64,000 nucleotides of DNA from CAVQBP01 sp963740945. Lineage in GTDB: Bacteria; Bacteroidota; Ignavibacteria; Ignavibacteriales; Ignavibacteriaceae. Positions 45,099 through 53,688 of this stretch are shown one piece after another. The notes beneath the pieces were generated by a model. The model searched no databases, was not told the origin of the DNA, and saw nothing but the letters and a program-made list of their open reading frames with translations. Made by a program: the position numbers and the translations under genes. Position 1 is the first letter of the stretch; each line of letters opens with the position of its first letter. The DNA lies in contig CAVUGE010000012.1 of assembly GCA_963740945.1 (NCBI GenBank), forward strand, positions 29,630-93,629. Direction: 5' to 3'.

Positions 45099-45166
45099 AC
45101 ATTTTATTTGGTTGTCCAGTCATGGGCTCTATTAGCTTCGGTGGTCTTTTGTAACTGATAATTTTA

Positions 45167-45457
45167 TTAAGTTACTTTATTTCTCCTTTTTTTATTTAGT
45201 GGCTCTACTTTAGCAGGTGAGCTTATATCATAAAGATAATCTGGAGCAATATCCCAACCATTAGGCCATTGAAGGTCTCCATTTCTTATGAAGAAGGTTT
45301 TAAAGTATACTTCATTTTTTAGATCGGAGAATTCTCCAAGTTTCCTCTCTTTGTAGTTACTAAAATCTACTATTCTTAATTCTCCATTTTCAAATTCAAT
45401 CAAAATTCTAAATCTTCCAATATATGCCGCATTAACAGGATAATGAATTATATCCAT
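45167..45457 (-). CDS. DUF2442 protein
   Basis: A 96-residue protein with the DUF2442 pattern (ILIEFENGELRIVDFSNY, NGDLQWPNGWDIAPDYLYD). Such proteins are small, mostly paired with DUF4160 proteins and often listed as toxin-antitoxin-like, with no proven mechanism. Overlaps the DUF4160 gene by 10 bp. It interrupts the polysaccharide operon. Confidence 0.85.
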   Translation of the reverse strand: MDIIHYPVNAAYIGRFRILIEFENGELRIVDFSNYKERKLGEFSDLKNEVYFKTFFIRNGDLQWPNGWDIAPDYLYDISSPAKVEPLNKKRRNKVT

Positions 45458-45705
45458 GGTTCAATCCTTTCCGGTTGTTTACCCTCTCTTATCTTTTCCC
45501 AATCATCCAATAATTCATCATGATGCAGAACTGTCCACCTTCTTACTATATGTAATTTTGGTAAAGGAATATTCCCGGCAATAAGATTACCATCTAAGTC
45601 TAGCTTACATCTATTTTCTGCATATCTAATATGAATATGAGGTTCAGAATGATCATCATAATACATTTGAATTACCATTCCTAAAAATCTTGATATTTCA
45701 GGCAT
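45448..45705 (-). CDS. DUF4160 protein
   Basis: An 85-residue DUF4160 protein: PEISRFLGMVIQMYYDDHSEPHIHIRY is the family signature, with His residues (HSEPHIHI) that could bind a metal. It is the upstream partner of the DUF2442 gene. The pair is a common mobile-type cassette of unknown function. Confidence 0.87.
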   Translation of the reverse strand: MPEISRFLGMVIQMYYDDHSEPHIHIRYAENRCKLDLDGNLIAGNIPLPKLHIVRRWTVLHHDELLDDWEKIREGKQPERIEPWI

Positions 45706-45963
45706 TAGAATTTTTCTCTTAAAATAAACATTGAAATCCTATTTTGCAATACAGTAATTAACTAAAATTTGGAAGGTAAAAATCTTTTAAATGAAATATT
45801 TGAAGTGCTGAAAATTGACTATTGCTCACCACTGTAAAGCTTCTGACCTCTGACTTTCCGACATCTGATCTCTTCCTATCTTCCTATCCTCCAACCTTCC
45901 CATCTTCCTTCCTTTGTATCTTTTCCCGACTTTTTTCTTTTTACTTTTATCTTTTTTCTTTAA
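45706..45963. repeat. Low-complexity spacer
   Basis: Heptamer words (about 45838-45880 and 45885-45960: TCTTCCTATCCTCC, CTTTTTA) end directly at the epimerase stop codon. No gene. Confidence 0.75.
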
Positions 45964-47047
45964 CTAAACCCTCCCCATCTCAATTTCTCTTCTTAATAAA
46001 CTCAATGAATTCTTCAACCCTGCAGCCAAATCCGTCTTCGGCTCCCACCCCAGCTTCCTCGCTTCAGTAATATCCGCAAGATTAGCAAAAGCCTCACCGG
46101 GCTGGTCAGGTTTATATACCGGTTTTACATCCGATTTTAACAGATCAGCAATTATCTCATAAATATCATTTATAGAATAATTCACCCCGCTTCCAAGATT
46201 AAAAACCTTCCCCGTAGTCCTTTCATCTTCCATACATTGAATATGAAAATCATTTATATCATCCACATAAACAAAATCCCTTCTCTTTTCACCCGTACCG
46301 AAGATAACCGGCTGCTCACCTTTCAATAACTTTATTATAAAAGAAGAAAAAACAGGTGGAATAGTCCTCCTATAATCCTGTCTCGGACCATAAACACAAA
46401 AGTATCGTAAAGCAGTAAACTCCATCCCCTCTCCCTGTCTCCTGGTCTCCCCATCTCCCTGTCTCCCTGTCTCATGGTCTCCCAGTCTCCTTGTCTCCTT
46501 TTCTCCCTGTCCCCCCTCTCCTTATCTCCCCGTCTCCCCGTCTCTCCGTCTCCTCGTCTCCCATAGAACCTGATATGCTTCTGCAAAATACATAGTAGCA
46601 ATTTACTTATTGCATAAAAACTTTCAGCCTTAACTTCTGTTTCCGGAGTAGGCAATACCTCACTCCCTTCATACATAGCCGAAGATTCCGCATAAATAAC
46701 TTTTTTAACATTATTAACTCTTGACAAGCTTCAAAAACATTAACAGTCCCTCTTACATTTATATCCGCAGTCTCCACCGGATCATTCTGACAATCAATTA
46801 TCGAGTTCTTAGCAGCAAAATGAAAAACAAAATCAATTTTATGAAATAAAGGATAAATATCCCTGTCCCTGATATCCATCTTATAAAACTCAACCCCCTC
46901 CGGAATCTGCTCCTTCTTCCCATAAGAAAGATTATCAATCCCTATAACCTCATATTTCCCCTCCCGGATCAACCTATCCGCCAGATTCGAACCAATAAAC
47001 CCCGCAACACCCGTAATTAAGACTCTAGTTTTCATTTTAACATTCAA
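45964..47047 (-). pseudogene. NAD-dependent epimerase/dehydratase split by octamer tract and a second indel
   Basis: An extended-SDR sugar-nucleotide epimerase. Three frames cover it: VLITGVAGFIGSNLADRL to VRGTVNVFEAC (47047 on); NNVKKVIYAESSAMYEG with the YAISK active-site motif; and FTALRYFCVYGPRQDYRR to the end. The first break, near 46727, is a lone missing base. The second is a tract of 8-bp units (TCTCCCTG, TCTCCCCG) at 46425-46565, encoding GRRGDGET-type octads, which is out of frame by one unit. Without the tract the parts join as ...KHIRFYG-MEFTALRYFCVYGP, as in relatives. The product would be a UDP- or GDP-sugar epimerase. Confidence 0.85.
46425..46565. repeat. Octamer tract (CTGTCTCC) inside the epimerase gene
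   Basis: About 17 degenerate copies of an 8-bp unit such as CTGTCTCC, CTGGTCTC and CCGTCTCC. It has no stop codon on the minus strand in the frame used. Loss of one unit would bring the two halves of the enzyme back in frame. Confidence 0.88.
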
Positions 47048-47324
47048 ATTTTATTCATTACTTTTTTATTGTTCACATTTACGGAGATGAGATTTCTCCT
47101 CCCGTTGGTCGTCGAAATGACAACTAATCCTACCTGTCATTTCGAAGTTTGGCAACACAAATAATGAAGTGTGTTCTACCGTCATTTCAACTAAAGAAAA
47201 AAATTTTTTCGTACAAAATGCGGAGATTTTTTATGCACAGAAAACATATGGATACTTAATCATAACGATGTTGCCTGGCAAGTAATTCTGATGAAGCCAG
47301 CATAAATAAAATGATTATAAATAA
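47048..47324. other. Intergenic
   Basis: No gene seen. Contains a small hairpin word GGAGATGAGATTTCTCC (about 47090-47106) and TCGAAATGACA words of the type found elsewhere in spacers. Confidence 0.4.
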
Positions 47325-47543
47325 TCATGCAATTAATTTATGAACTTTAGCGGGAATATTATTTAAAATCATTTCTGTAAGATCTAATTTATTGCTTGCA
47401 TTATCTATATCAATTCCAACTAACTTTCCCTTTTCATCGTAGTCTAGTACAACTCCCTCTGAAATTTCAGTACTTTCTGTACTTGTCTTTGAAGATAAAT
47501 CGATATAGATTGAATCTGTATCCGGATAATAATTTATTTTCAT
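47325..47543 (-). CDS. DUF2283 protein
   Basis: A 72-residue DUF2283 protein: INYYPDTDSIYIDLSSK and EGVVLDYDEKGKLVGIDIDNAS are the family pattern. These proteins usually pair with DUF4258 proteins and are thought to be antitoxin-like. It overlaps the next gene by 4 bp. Confidence 0.88.
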   Translation of the reverse strand: MKINYYPDTDSIYIDLSSKTSTESTEISEGVVLDYDEKGKLVGIDIDNASNKLDLTEMILNNIPAKVHKLIA

Positions 47544-47779
47544 GGTTTAAATCTCCTGTCTGGAAAAGCATTATGTATTGTTATTTTATCACTTAATGTA
47601 ATCACTCTTAAAGCCTTGTTATCGAATTCTTCTATAAAACCCCAAAATCTATACCTGTTATTTTCTTGTAATTCTATTTTAACCGGATTTTCTAAAACTC
47701 TAATACACCATTCCTTTTTGATATATGGCCTTTTCCTTAAAACTTCTTTTTCAAAATATTCTGTATACCTATAATCCAT
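47540..47779 (-). CDS. DUF4258-like small protein
   Basis: A 79-residue basic protein (YTEYFEKEVLRKRPYIKKEWC, FWGFIEEFDNKALRVITLSDKITIHNAFPDR) that fits the usual partner of DUF2283, a DUF4258/RelE-like fold. It is upstream of DUF2283 and coupled to it. A toxin role is suggested by family context only. Confidence 0.75.
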   Translation of the reverse strand: MDYRYTEYFEKEVLRKRPYIKKEWCIRVLENPVKIELQENNRYRFWGFIEEFDNKALRVITLSDKITIHNAFPDRRFKP

Positions 47780-47907
47780 ATTACAGATTTGATAATTTTA
47801 TAAAAAGCCAATTATTAAGAAATGATTTGATTATTGGCGATCTCATTTTTCAATTGTCAATCCTAAAGTCTTCAATCTTTCATTCGTTCAATTTTCAATC
47901 ATCATTC

Positions 47908-48981
47908 CTAAATATTCACCAGCGTCTTCACCCCTTCCCAGTCAAACTTAAAATCCATATACCTCATCCCTGCATCCTCAAGCGATTTTCGAAGAACCTT
48001 CCTTTTCCCGTTTTCAACACAGAACAGCATAAACCCGCCGCCCCCTGCACCCATTACCTTCCCTCCGAGTGCTCCATTCTTCATTGCAATATTATACCAT
48101 CTGTCAATAGCCGGATTAGACATCTTATTCGAAACCTTCTTCTTAGTCAACCAATGCTCATGCAAAAGCTTCCCAAAAGCACAAATATCCCCTTTTACCA
48201 AAGCCTCTTTAGATTCATACCCGATTTCCTTAATCTTATGCATAACCTCAACAGCATTCATTTCTGACTTCTGCCCTCTGACTTCTGCTTTCTGATCTCT
48301 GGCTTCTGACTTCTGACTTCTGGTCTCTGACTTCTTCTTCTCTTCCATTCCAATCTTCCTGCTTTGTTCTCCCAAAATCACATTAGCATCCCTTTCAATA
48401 TTTGTATAGAACATCATCAGCCTGTTCTCCAGCTCATAGACAATCTCATTATCCAGATTCAACGGAGTAACAGTAACATTACCCTGACTATCAATCTCAA
48501 GCTGTATAATCCCTCCGAATGTAGTAGCAAATTGATCCTGCTTCCCAATCGGTTTGCCGATTAATTCAATTTCGACCTTACAAGCTTCTTCAGCCAAATC
48601 ATGTAAAGAAATAAAACGCTTTAACATCACATTCAAACCCCTTAGCAGTGCTACGGTATACGCACTTGATGATCCCATTCCAGTCCCTGCAGAAAGGTCA
48701 GCCATTGAAAAAATTTCAATCGGCTTTTTTAAATTTAAATACTTTAACGCTTCCCTAACAATCTCATGCTTAATATTGCCTATATCTTTAACTTCCAATA
48801 TTTCAACACGTGTATAACTTACCTTTATTTTATCAACAATAGCCGGTTCATTTATATTTACATACATATACTTATTGATAGCGGCAGTAATTAAATTCCC
48901 TCCGTACTTTGTATAATAAGCAGGCAGATCAGTTCCCCCTCCTCCCAAAGGAAGCCTAAAAGGCGCCCGTACTACAATCAT
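47908..48981 (-). CDS. hddA: GHMP kinase, D-glycero-D-manno-heptose 7-phosphate kinase-like
   Basis: A 357-residue GHMP kinase. APFRLPLGGGGTDLPAYY at the start and the ATP loop LSAGTGMGSSSAYTVAL are typical of HddA, which phosphorylates heptose 7-phosphate at C1. The C-terminal GGKVMGAGGGGFMLF motif is also present. Residues about 211-241 are an inserted repeat (SETRSQKSEARDQKAEVRGQ) coded by a 7-bp tract (about 48262-48345), here in frame. Related enzymes act on other sugars too (fucose, mannose), so heptose is likely but not certain. It heads the part of the locus that contains the epimerase, nucleotidyltransferase, SIS and transaldolase genes. Confidence 0.87.
   Translation of the reverse strand: MIVVRAPFRLPLGGGGTDLPAYYTKYGGNLITAAINKYMYVNINEPAIVDKIKVSYTRVEILEVKDIGNIKHEIVREALKYLNLKKPIEIFSMADLSAGTGMGSSSAYTVALLRGLNVMLKRFISLHDLAEEACKVEIELIGKPIGKQDQFATTFGGIIQLEIDSQGNVTVTPLNLDNEIVYELENRLMMFYTNIERDANVILGEQSRKIGMEEKKKSETRSQKSEARDQKAEVRGQKSEMNAVEVMHKIKEIGYESKEALVKGDICAFGKLLHEHWLTKKKVSNKMSNPAIDRWYNIAMKNGALGGKVMGAGGGGFMLFCVENGKRKVLRKSLEDAGMRYMDFKFDWEGVKTLVNI
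48262..48345. repeat. Heptamer tract inside the GHMP kinase gene, in frame
   Basis: About 12 units of TGACTTC/TGATCTC-type words. They code for the 30-residue insertion before MNAVEVMHKIKEIG, where relatives have only a short linker. Confidence 0.88.
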
Positions 48982-49172
48982 TTTATCACCAATTTTTTTA
49001 TAAGATTAAGTTTTAGAGGTTCTTTTTCCTCTCCATCAATTAAATTCTTAATTACAAAATTTTATCTGCTCTTCCAATCTTCCAACCTTCCCACCTTCCT
49101 AACTTCAAAGGTATAGTCTAATTAATCCGGAACATCCTCTAGTCTCATGGTCACATAGTCTCAAAGTCACCC

Positions 49173-49358
49173 CTAACCAGCTTTGCGGCTCTTAGTTCGC
49201 TCTACTGAATGTTTAGATGCTTTTTGTACAACATCAACAAGTGCGTGCAGTGCTTCGTTTACGGCTTCGGCATTTGGAAAAACTTTTGATACTTCAGGAT
49301 CTAAAACGACTATATTTGAATGAGATTTAACACTTTTATAATATTTCCCCCTGTCTGA
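49173..49358 (-). pseudogene. Fragment of a small conserved (antitoxin-like) protein
   Basis: GKYYKSVKSHSNIVVLDPEV then SKVFPNAEAVNEALHALVDV ends in RKAG and a stop at 49173-49175. The FPNAEAVNEALRAL pattern is typical of small antitoxin-like proteins in many bacteria. The start and first part are missing; instead, DNA upstream (about 49359-49378) reads as heptamer words. No toxin partner is visible. Confidence 0.6.
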
Positions 49359-49498
49359 TTTCCGACCTCAGATTCTATAACCAATTTGTAAACTTTGTTT
49401 TCCGACCACTGCCTTCGGGCTTTCCCCAATATCCATCATACGGTATCAAGCATCCGGCTTAACTCCCGATAGAGAGAAATCCAGCAAATCAATCCTGA

Positions 49499-49909
49499 TT
49501 ATTCTTCTTCCTTTTCTATTTCTTTTTTTATAATACTTTCAATATTGTCTACAAATTTCTTTGTTTCCTCGAGCCAAGGAGTAACTTCCTCAATTTTATA
49601 TCTTATAAAATCTGTATAATCTCCTTTCTGACGATTTCTGAATAACTTATCATAAAAATGTCCATATTCAATTTTAACTATTCCGGGTTTAACAAAATTC
49701 TGATGGAAAAGTGAGCGTACACCCGTATGTTTAGATGAAGTCAAATCTTTTATAAGCAGTAAGGAAGAAACAGAATAAAAACATGCATAATAAAGTCTAT
49801 TTATATATGTATTTGTATAACCATGTTCAAGAAGAACAGTAGCTTCCTGAATAGATTCATGTGCCCGTTCCAGGCGATAAGCTATTAAGGTTTTAGTTTC
49901 TTTGTTTAT
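49499..49909 (-). CDS. HEPN-domain protein with an ATA in place of ATG
   Basis: A 136-residue HEPN-domain protein: LIAYRLERAHESIQEATVLL, NRLYYACFYSVSSLLLIKD, GHFYDKLFRNRQKGDYTDF. The open frame extends well upstream of the first AUG-like codon found by usual rules. The expected start, (M)NKETKTL, is coded ATA at 49907-49909, overlapping the stop of the nucleotidyltransferase by 4 bp (ATAA in place of ATGA). Either ATA is used, or the ATG was mutated, or translation starts internally at TTG 49744. The adjoining MNT gene makes it an HEPN/MNT pair. Confidence 0.7.
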   Translation of the reverse strand: MNKETKTLIAYRLERAHESIQEATVLLEHGYTNTYINRLYYACFYSVSSLLLIKDLTSSKHTGVRSLFHQNFVKPGIVKIEYGHFYDKLFRNRQKGDYTDFIRYKIEEVTPWLEETKKFVDNIESIIKKEIEKEEE

Positions 49910-50253
49910 ATTATTACCCCTTCATTATTTACATTCTTATGTAATGGGATAGAGTGATATAAAGGTGTATCCCACTGCTGGCGGCTGTATACCAATGCTG
50001 AAAGAACCTTTCCAGTTTCCAGCTCTATAGGATATAATTGTCCACAAATAAAATCTTCTCTGTCCAATGATACTTCACCATCTACTAATATTAATAAATC
50101 ATAATCTGAATCATTATATGCTTCTCCCCGCGCTCTTGAACCATATAAAATTATTTCTGCTGAATGGTCGACATTTTTTATAACCTTCTTGCATCTTTCA
50201 AGTAACAGCTTTTCTTTTTTCGATAAATTGTTGCTTTCCTCTAGTGATTTCAT
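49906..50253 (-). CDS. MNT-type nucleotidyltransferase (HEPN partner)
   Basis: A 115-residue minimal nucleotidyltransferase with GSRARGEAYNDSDYDLLIL; G38-S39, D50 and D52 give the GSX10DXD catalytic motif. It is upstream of, and coupled to, the HEPN gene. It should act as the antitoxin, perhaps by adding AMP as MntA does. Sequence family differs from the pair at 32.6-33.5 kb. Confidence 0.88.
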   Translation of the reverse strand: MKSLEESNNLSKKEKLLLERCKKVIKNVDHSAEIILYGSRARGEAYNDSDYDLLILVDGEVSLDREDFICGQLYPIELETGKVLSALVYSRQQWDTPLYHSIPLHKNVNNEGVII

Positions 50254-50805
50254 TGTATTTATGAATTGTTCAAATATTTAATTAAATCGTCATTAATATA
50301 ATTAAATAAAACTAAAACCTACAGCATAGGACAGATGTAAAACATCGGCAACTGAATAGACAATGAATAACCAAGCTTCATTAGAAACTTCGCTTGGCGG
50401 GTAGCGAAACGAATGACAAATGGACTAATAACAATTGACTTATGACTTTACCCTTTCCTATTTACCTTCGACTTCTAATCTCTCACCGAGGATTTCAGGT
50501 CCCTACCTCTAAACTCTAACCTCCAATCTTCCCATATCCTTAACTTCTATTCGTAAACGAAACTTTTATCTTTTTCCTTTTTTCTTTTATCTTTCGTCAC
50601 GATGCCCCTTTTCCTCCTCAAAACCGATCTTCAACATTATATTCAACTCCAGCAGCCTCACCTAGTACTCATCTTCCCAACGGCTTATCTTCCATGCTGA
50701 CCTCTGACTCTCGATTTCCCACCATCTTCCTACCTTCCAATCTTCCCATCTTCCTACCCTCCAAACTTCCCATCTTCCAAACTTCCTAACTTCCCACCCC
50801 TCCCA
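50254..50805. repeat. Low-complexity spacer
   Basis: No gene seen. Heptamer and CTTCCCAT-type words (about 50440-50600 and 50690-50800) run to the sugar transferase stop. Confidence 0.7.
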
Positions 50806-52238
50806 TCACGATGCTCCCCTCCCCAATATCACACTCGGTATCGTCTTCAGCAGTATCTTAAAATCCAGCATCAGCGACCAATTATCAATATACTCCAGAT
50901 CCAGCTTCACCCAGTCATCAAACTTATTTATCCCGTTCCTCCCTTTCACCTGCCACAGACACGTAATCCCTGGCTTTATACTCAGCTTCCTCCTCTGCCA
51001 GCTCTCATACCTATCATAGTTCATGCGGACCTGCAGGACGCGGTCCTACAAGACTCATATCCCCCTTCAGCACACTAAAAAACTGTGGAGTCTCATCTAT
51101 ACTGAACTTCCTTAACCACCTGCCGAAAGGCAATATCCTTGGATCATTCTTTATCTTAAAAACAGGTCCATCCATTTCATTCTTTTCCATTAGTGTCTTT
51201 TTTATTTTATCAGCATCTTTCACCATTGTACGGAATTTCCAGCTCTTGAATGGTTTTTTATTTATCCCCACTACATTCCAATTATAAAATATTGGTCTTC
51301 CGTCCGAAATCAATATTCCTATTGCTGCAATTATCATAAAAGGTGAGAATATAATTAGTGCAGCTAACGAACCAACCATATCTATTATTCTCTTTATAAA
51401 AAGTTCTGCTTCCGACTGCCAGACCATATTAAAGCTGATAATATTCAATCCAAAAACATTATCAACAGTTACATGTTTGGTTAAATGCCCAAAGAAGTCT
51501 GAATTCACTCTTATATTAACCCCTTCCCTTTCACATATTTCCAGCACTTCTCTTATTTTATCGAACCGCTTTGTTGAAATTGTTACTATCACTTCTTCCG
51601 GGTTAACTGTTTTGAAAATCTTCTGCATATTATCATAATGATCAATAACTTTAATCCCCTCAATCTCCTGTCCCACAGTCTCATAGTCTCCCGTCACCAG
51701 TCCGATTATATCAAGTCCCCAATGAAAATTATTTTTTACTGTAGTAATAAATTGCCTTGCCCGTGTCCCTGTGCCTATCAATAAAACCTTCTTTCTATTC
51801 TTACCTTTCTTCCTTAAAAAATTTGCGGCATAAAAAAGGAGAGTCTTTTCTATTACAAATAAAATAAGACTTACAAAGAACAAAACAATTAATATAGTTC
51901 TTGGAAAATCTTTTAACCCTGTTAAAAATACCGCAGCTATACTTATCAATGCACCTGTAAAGCAAACCCTTACAACAATAGAATATTCCCTGAACAAGGA
52001 AGTAAACCGCTGGTAGTTATAAGCCTTTTGTATATCAAATAATAGTACATATATAAAGCTTAAAATAAATACTATTATTAGATATGATTCCCTAATTTCA
52101 ACTTTAGGCGGGAAAAATGAAGGTAATAATTTTATGTAAAATTATTGCAAGTACATAAGCCGCAATAAAGCTAATAAAAGCTACACAAAAATCAGCTAAT
52201 TGTGCAACTCGCCTATGATATGATGATCGCCAAAGCAT
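50806..52238 (-). pseudogene. Undecaprenyl-phosphate sugar-1-phosphate transferase, frameshifted
   Basis: A polyprenyl glycosylphosphotransferase that starts surface glycans by loading a sugar phosphate onto the lipid carrier. From ATG 52238: first helices (VAQLADFCVAFISFIAAYVL), then in other frames a CoA-binding-like domain (KVLLIGTGTRARQFI), the catalytic domain (IKRIIDMVGSLAALIIFSPF, PFKSWKFRTM, SIDETPQFFSVLKGDMSLVGPRPA) and the C-terminal SIKPGITCLWQVKGRN. Breaks occur near 52155 (a T5 run) and at 51024-51040 after GPRPAGPHE. The first frame alone lacks most of the enzyme. It would be essential for the polymer. Confidence 0.88.
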
Positions 52239-52400
52239 GTGTTGTTTGATGTTTTATTAAATTACTAATTTTATAAAGATTCAAAAATTTTCAAAGATCA
52301 AAGAAATCCCCTTCCTATTTTCTAAACTTCACAACTTCCTAATTTCGCGACTTCCTGACTTCCGACCGCTGCCCTTCTATTTAAGATGAACGCCAAAGCA
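52239..52400. other. Short spacer
   Basis: Tract of ACTTCCTAATTTC-type words (about 52310-52370). AACGCCAAAGCAT occurs at 52388-52400 and a similar CGCCAAAGCAT at 52228-52238, a short direct repeat. No gene. Confidence 0.4.
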
Positions 52401-53591
52401 TTATATTGAAAATATTTTTTTATAACTAGAAATTAAAACTTCTTCTGAATAATCCCATTTCAAAAAATTTTCTACTCTTTCTTTACCATATTTACCCATT
52501 CTTTCTCTTAATTCACAATTATCTAGCAATCTAACTATTGCATTTCCAAATTCTATTGTATCATTATTTTTAATATAAACTGCTGCTTCCATTGCAGAGA
52601 ACTTAGATTCCAATAAATCAAAGGAAACTATTGGTTTTCCGCAGCGCATATAATCCATAATTTTATTCATAGTATGGAATTCATTCAAACCATTTGCAGG
52701 ATCTGGTGCTAAACATACATCTGCTGTCGATAATATTTCCAGTACTTCTTTATCAGGTAAACGACCAGGCATGGATATAAATTCATTCAAGTTTAATCTA
52801 TTAACTAGTTTAATATGATTTTTATATTCATCACCGAAACCTATCAAAATAAAATAAATATCATTTCTTTCTTAATTTTTTAACAATATATTCCACTGCA
52901 TATATAATATATTCCACTCCATCAGTTTGTCCCATTACCCCTATATAAGCTGCTAAATATTTTTTACCATTTTTTAGATTAGAATTAGAGTGTAGAAGGT
53001 TGAAAATCTTTATCCGGTCCATTCCTAACGATAGCAGTTTTATTTTCAGGATAATTTGTTCTTTCCAAAGCAATTTTTTTTATCGATTCATTAGTAGAAA
53101 AAACAAAATCTGATGTTTTGAATGTCAGCTTTTCCAATAATAGCAATGCTTTATAAATCCTATCATTTTTACCTTTCTTAAATTTATATAGATATGATTC
53201 CGGGCTTAAGTCATGATGATCAAATATAAATTTATATCCCAAAATTTTTCCTAACCATCCTAAAGGAAAGAATATTTCAGGGGGATTCGCAACATGAATT
53301 GCATCTATTTTTTTCCTAAAGTATATTTTAATTACGTAAAAAAATACTTTAATAAAAGCTTTCAAGATATTCATTAAAATATCCTGATTGAGAATTTTGA
53401 GTTAATGGTATATCATATCTAAAAATATTGAATTCCCTCAATTATTATTTTTTTTTCTCTATCCTGATTCACACCTTTGGGACAAACAACACTGACTTCA
53501 AAACCACTGATTTTAATGCTCTTGCTTCCCTCCAAACCCTCCGATCAAATGGTACAGATAAATTTTCTACTATAAATACTACATGCTTCAT
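52401..53591 (-). pseudogene. GT4-family glycosyltransferase (WbuB-like), multiply frameshifted
   Basis: Starts MKHVVFIVENLSVPFDRRVW, characteristic of a GT4 group near WbuB. Further pieces in other frames: VCPKGVNQDREKKI, DAIHVANPPEIFFPLGW, FDHHDLSPESY, AYIGVMGQTDGV (the donor-domain start) and IGFGDEYK..., MPGRLPDKEVLEILSTADVCLAPDP. At least four indels. GT4 enzymes retain the anomeric configuration and use nucleotide sugars at the inner membrane. It sits between the sugar transferase and the AlgD-like gene. Confidence 0.85.
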
Positions 53592-53688
53592 ATCTCTTTA
53601 TAATAAGTTGATGGAGTCTTATTGTCATTTCGTCCGAAGGAAGAAAACTTCTTGATGTTTACCAGTTGATGCCAAAATAATTTTCCTG

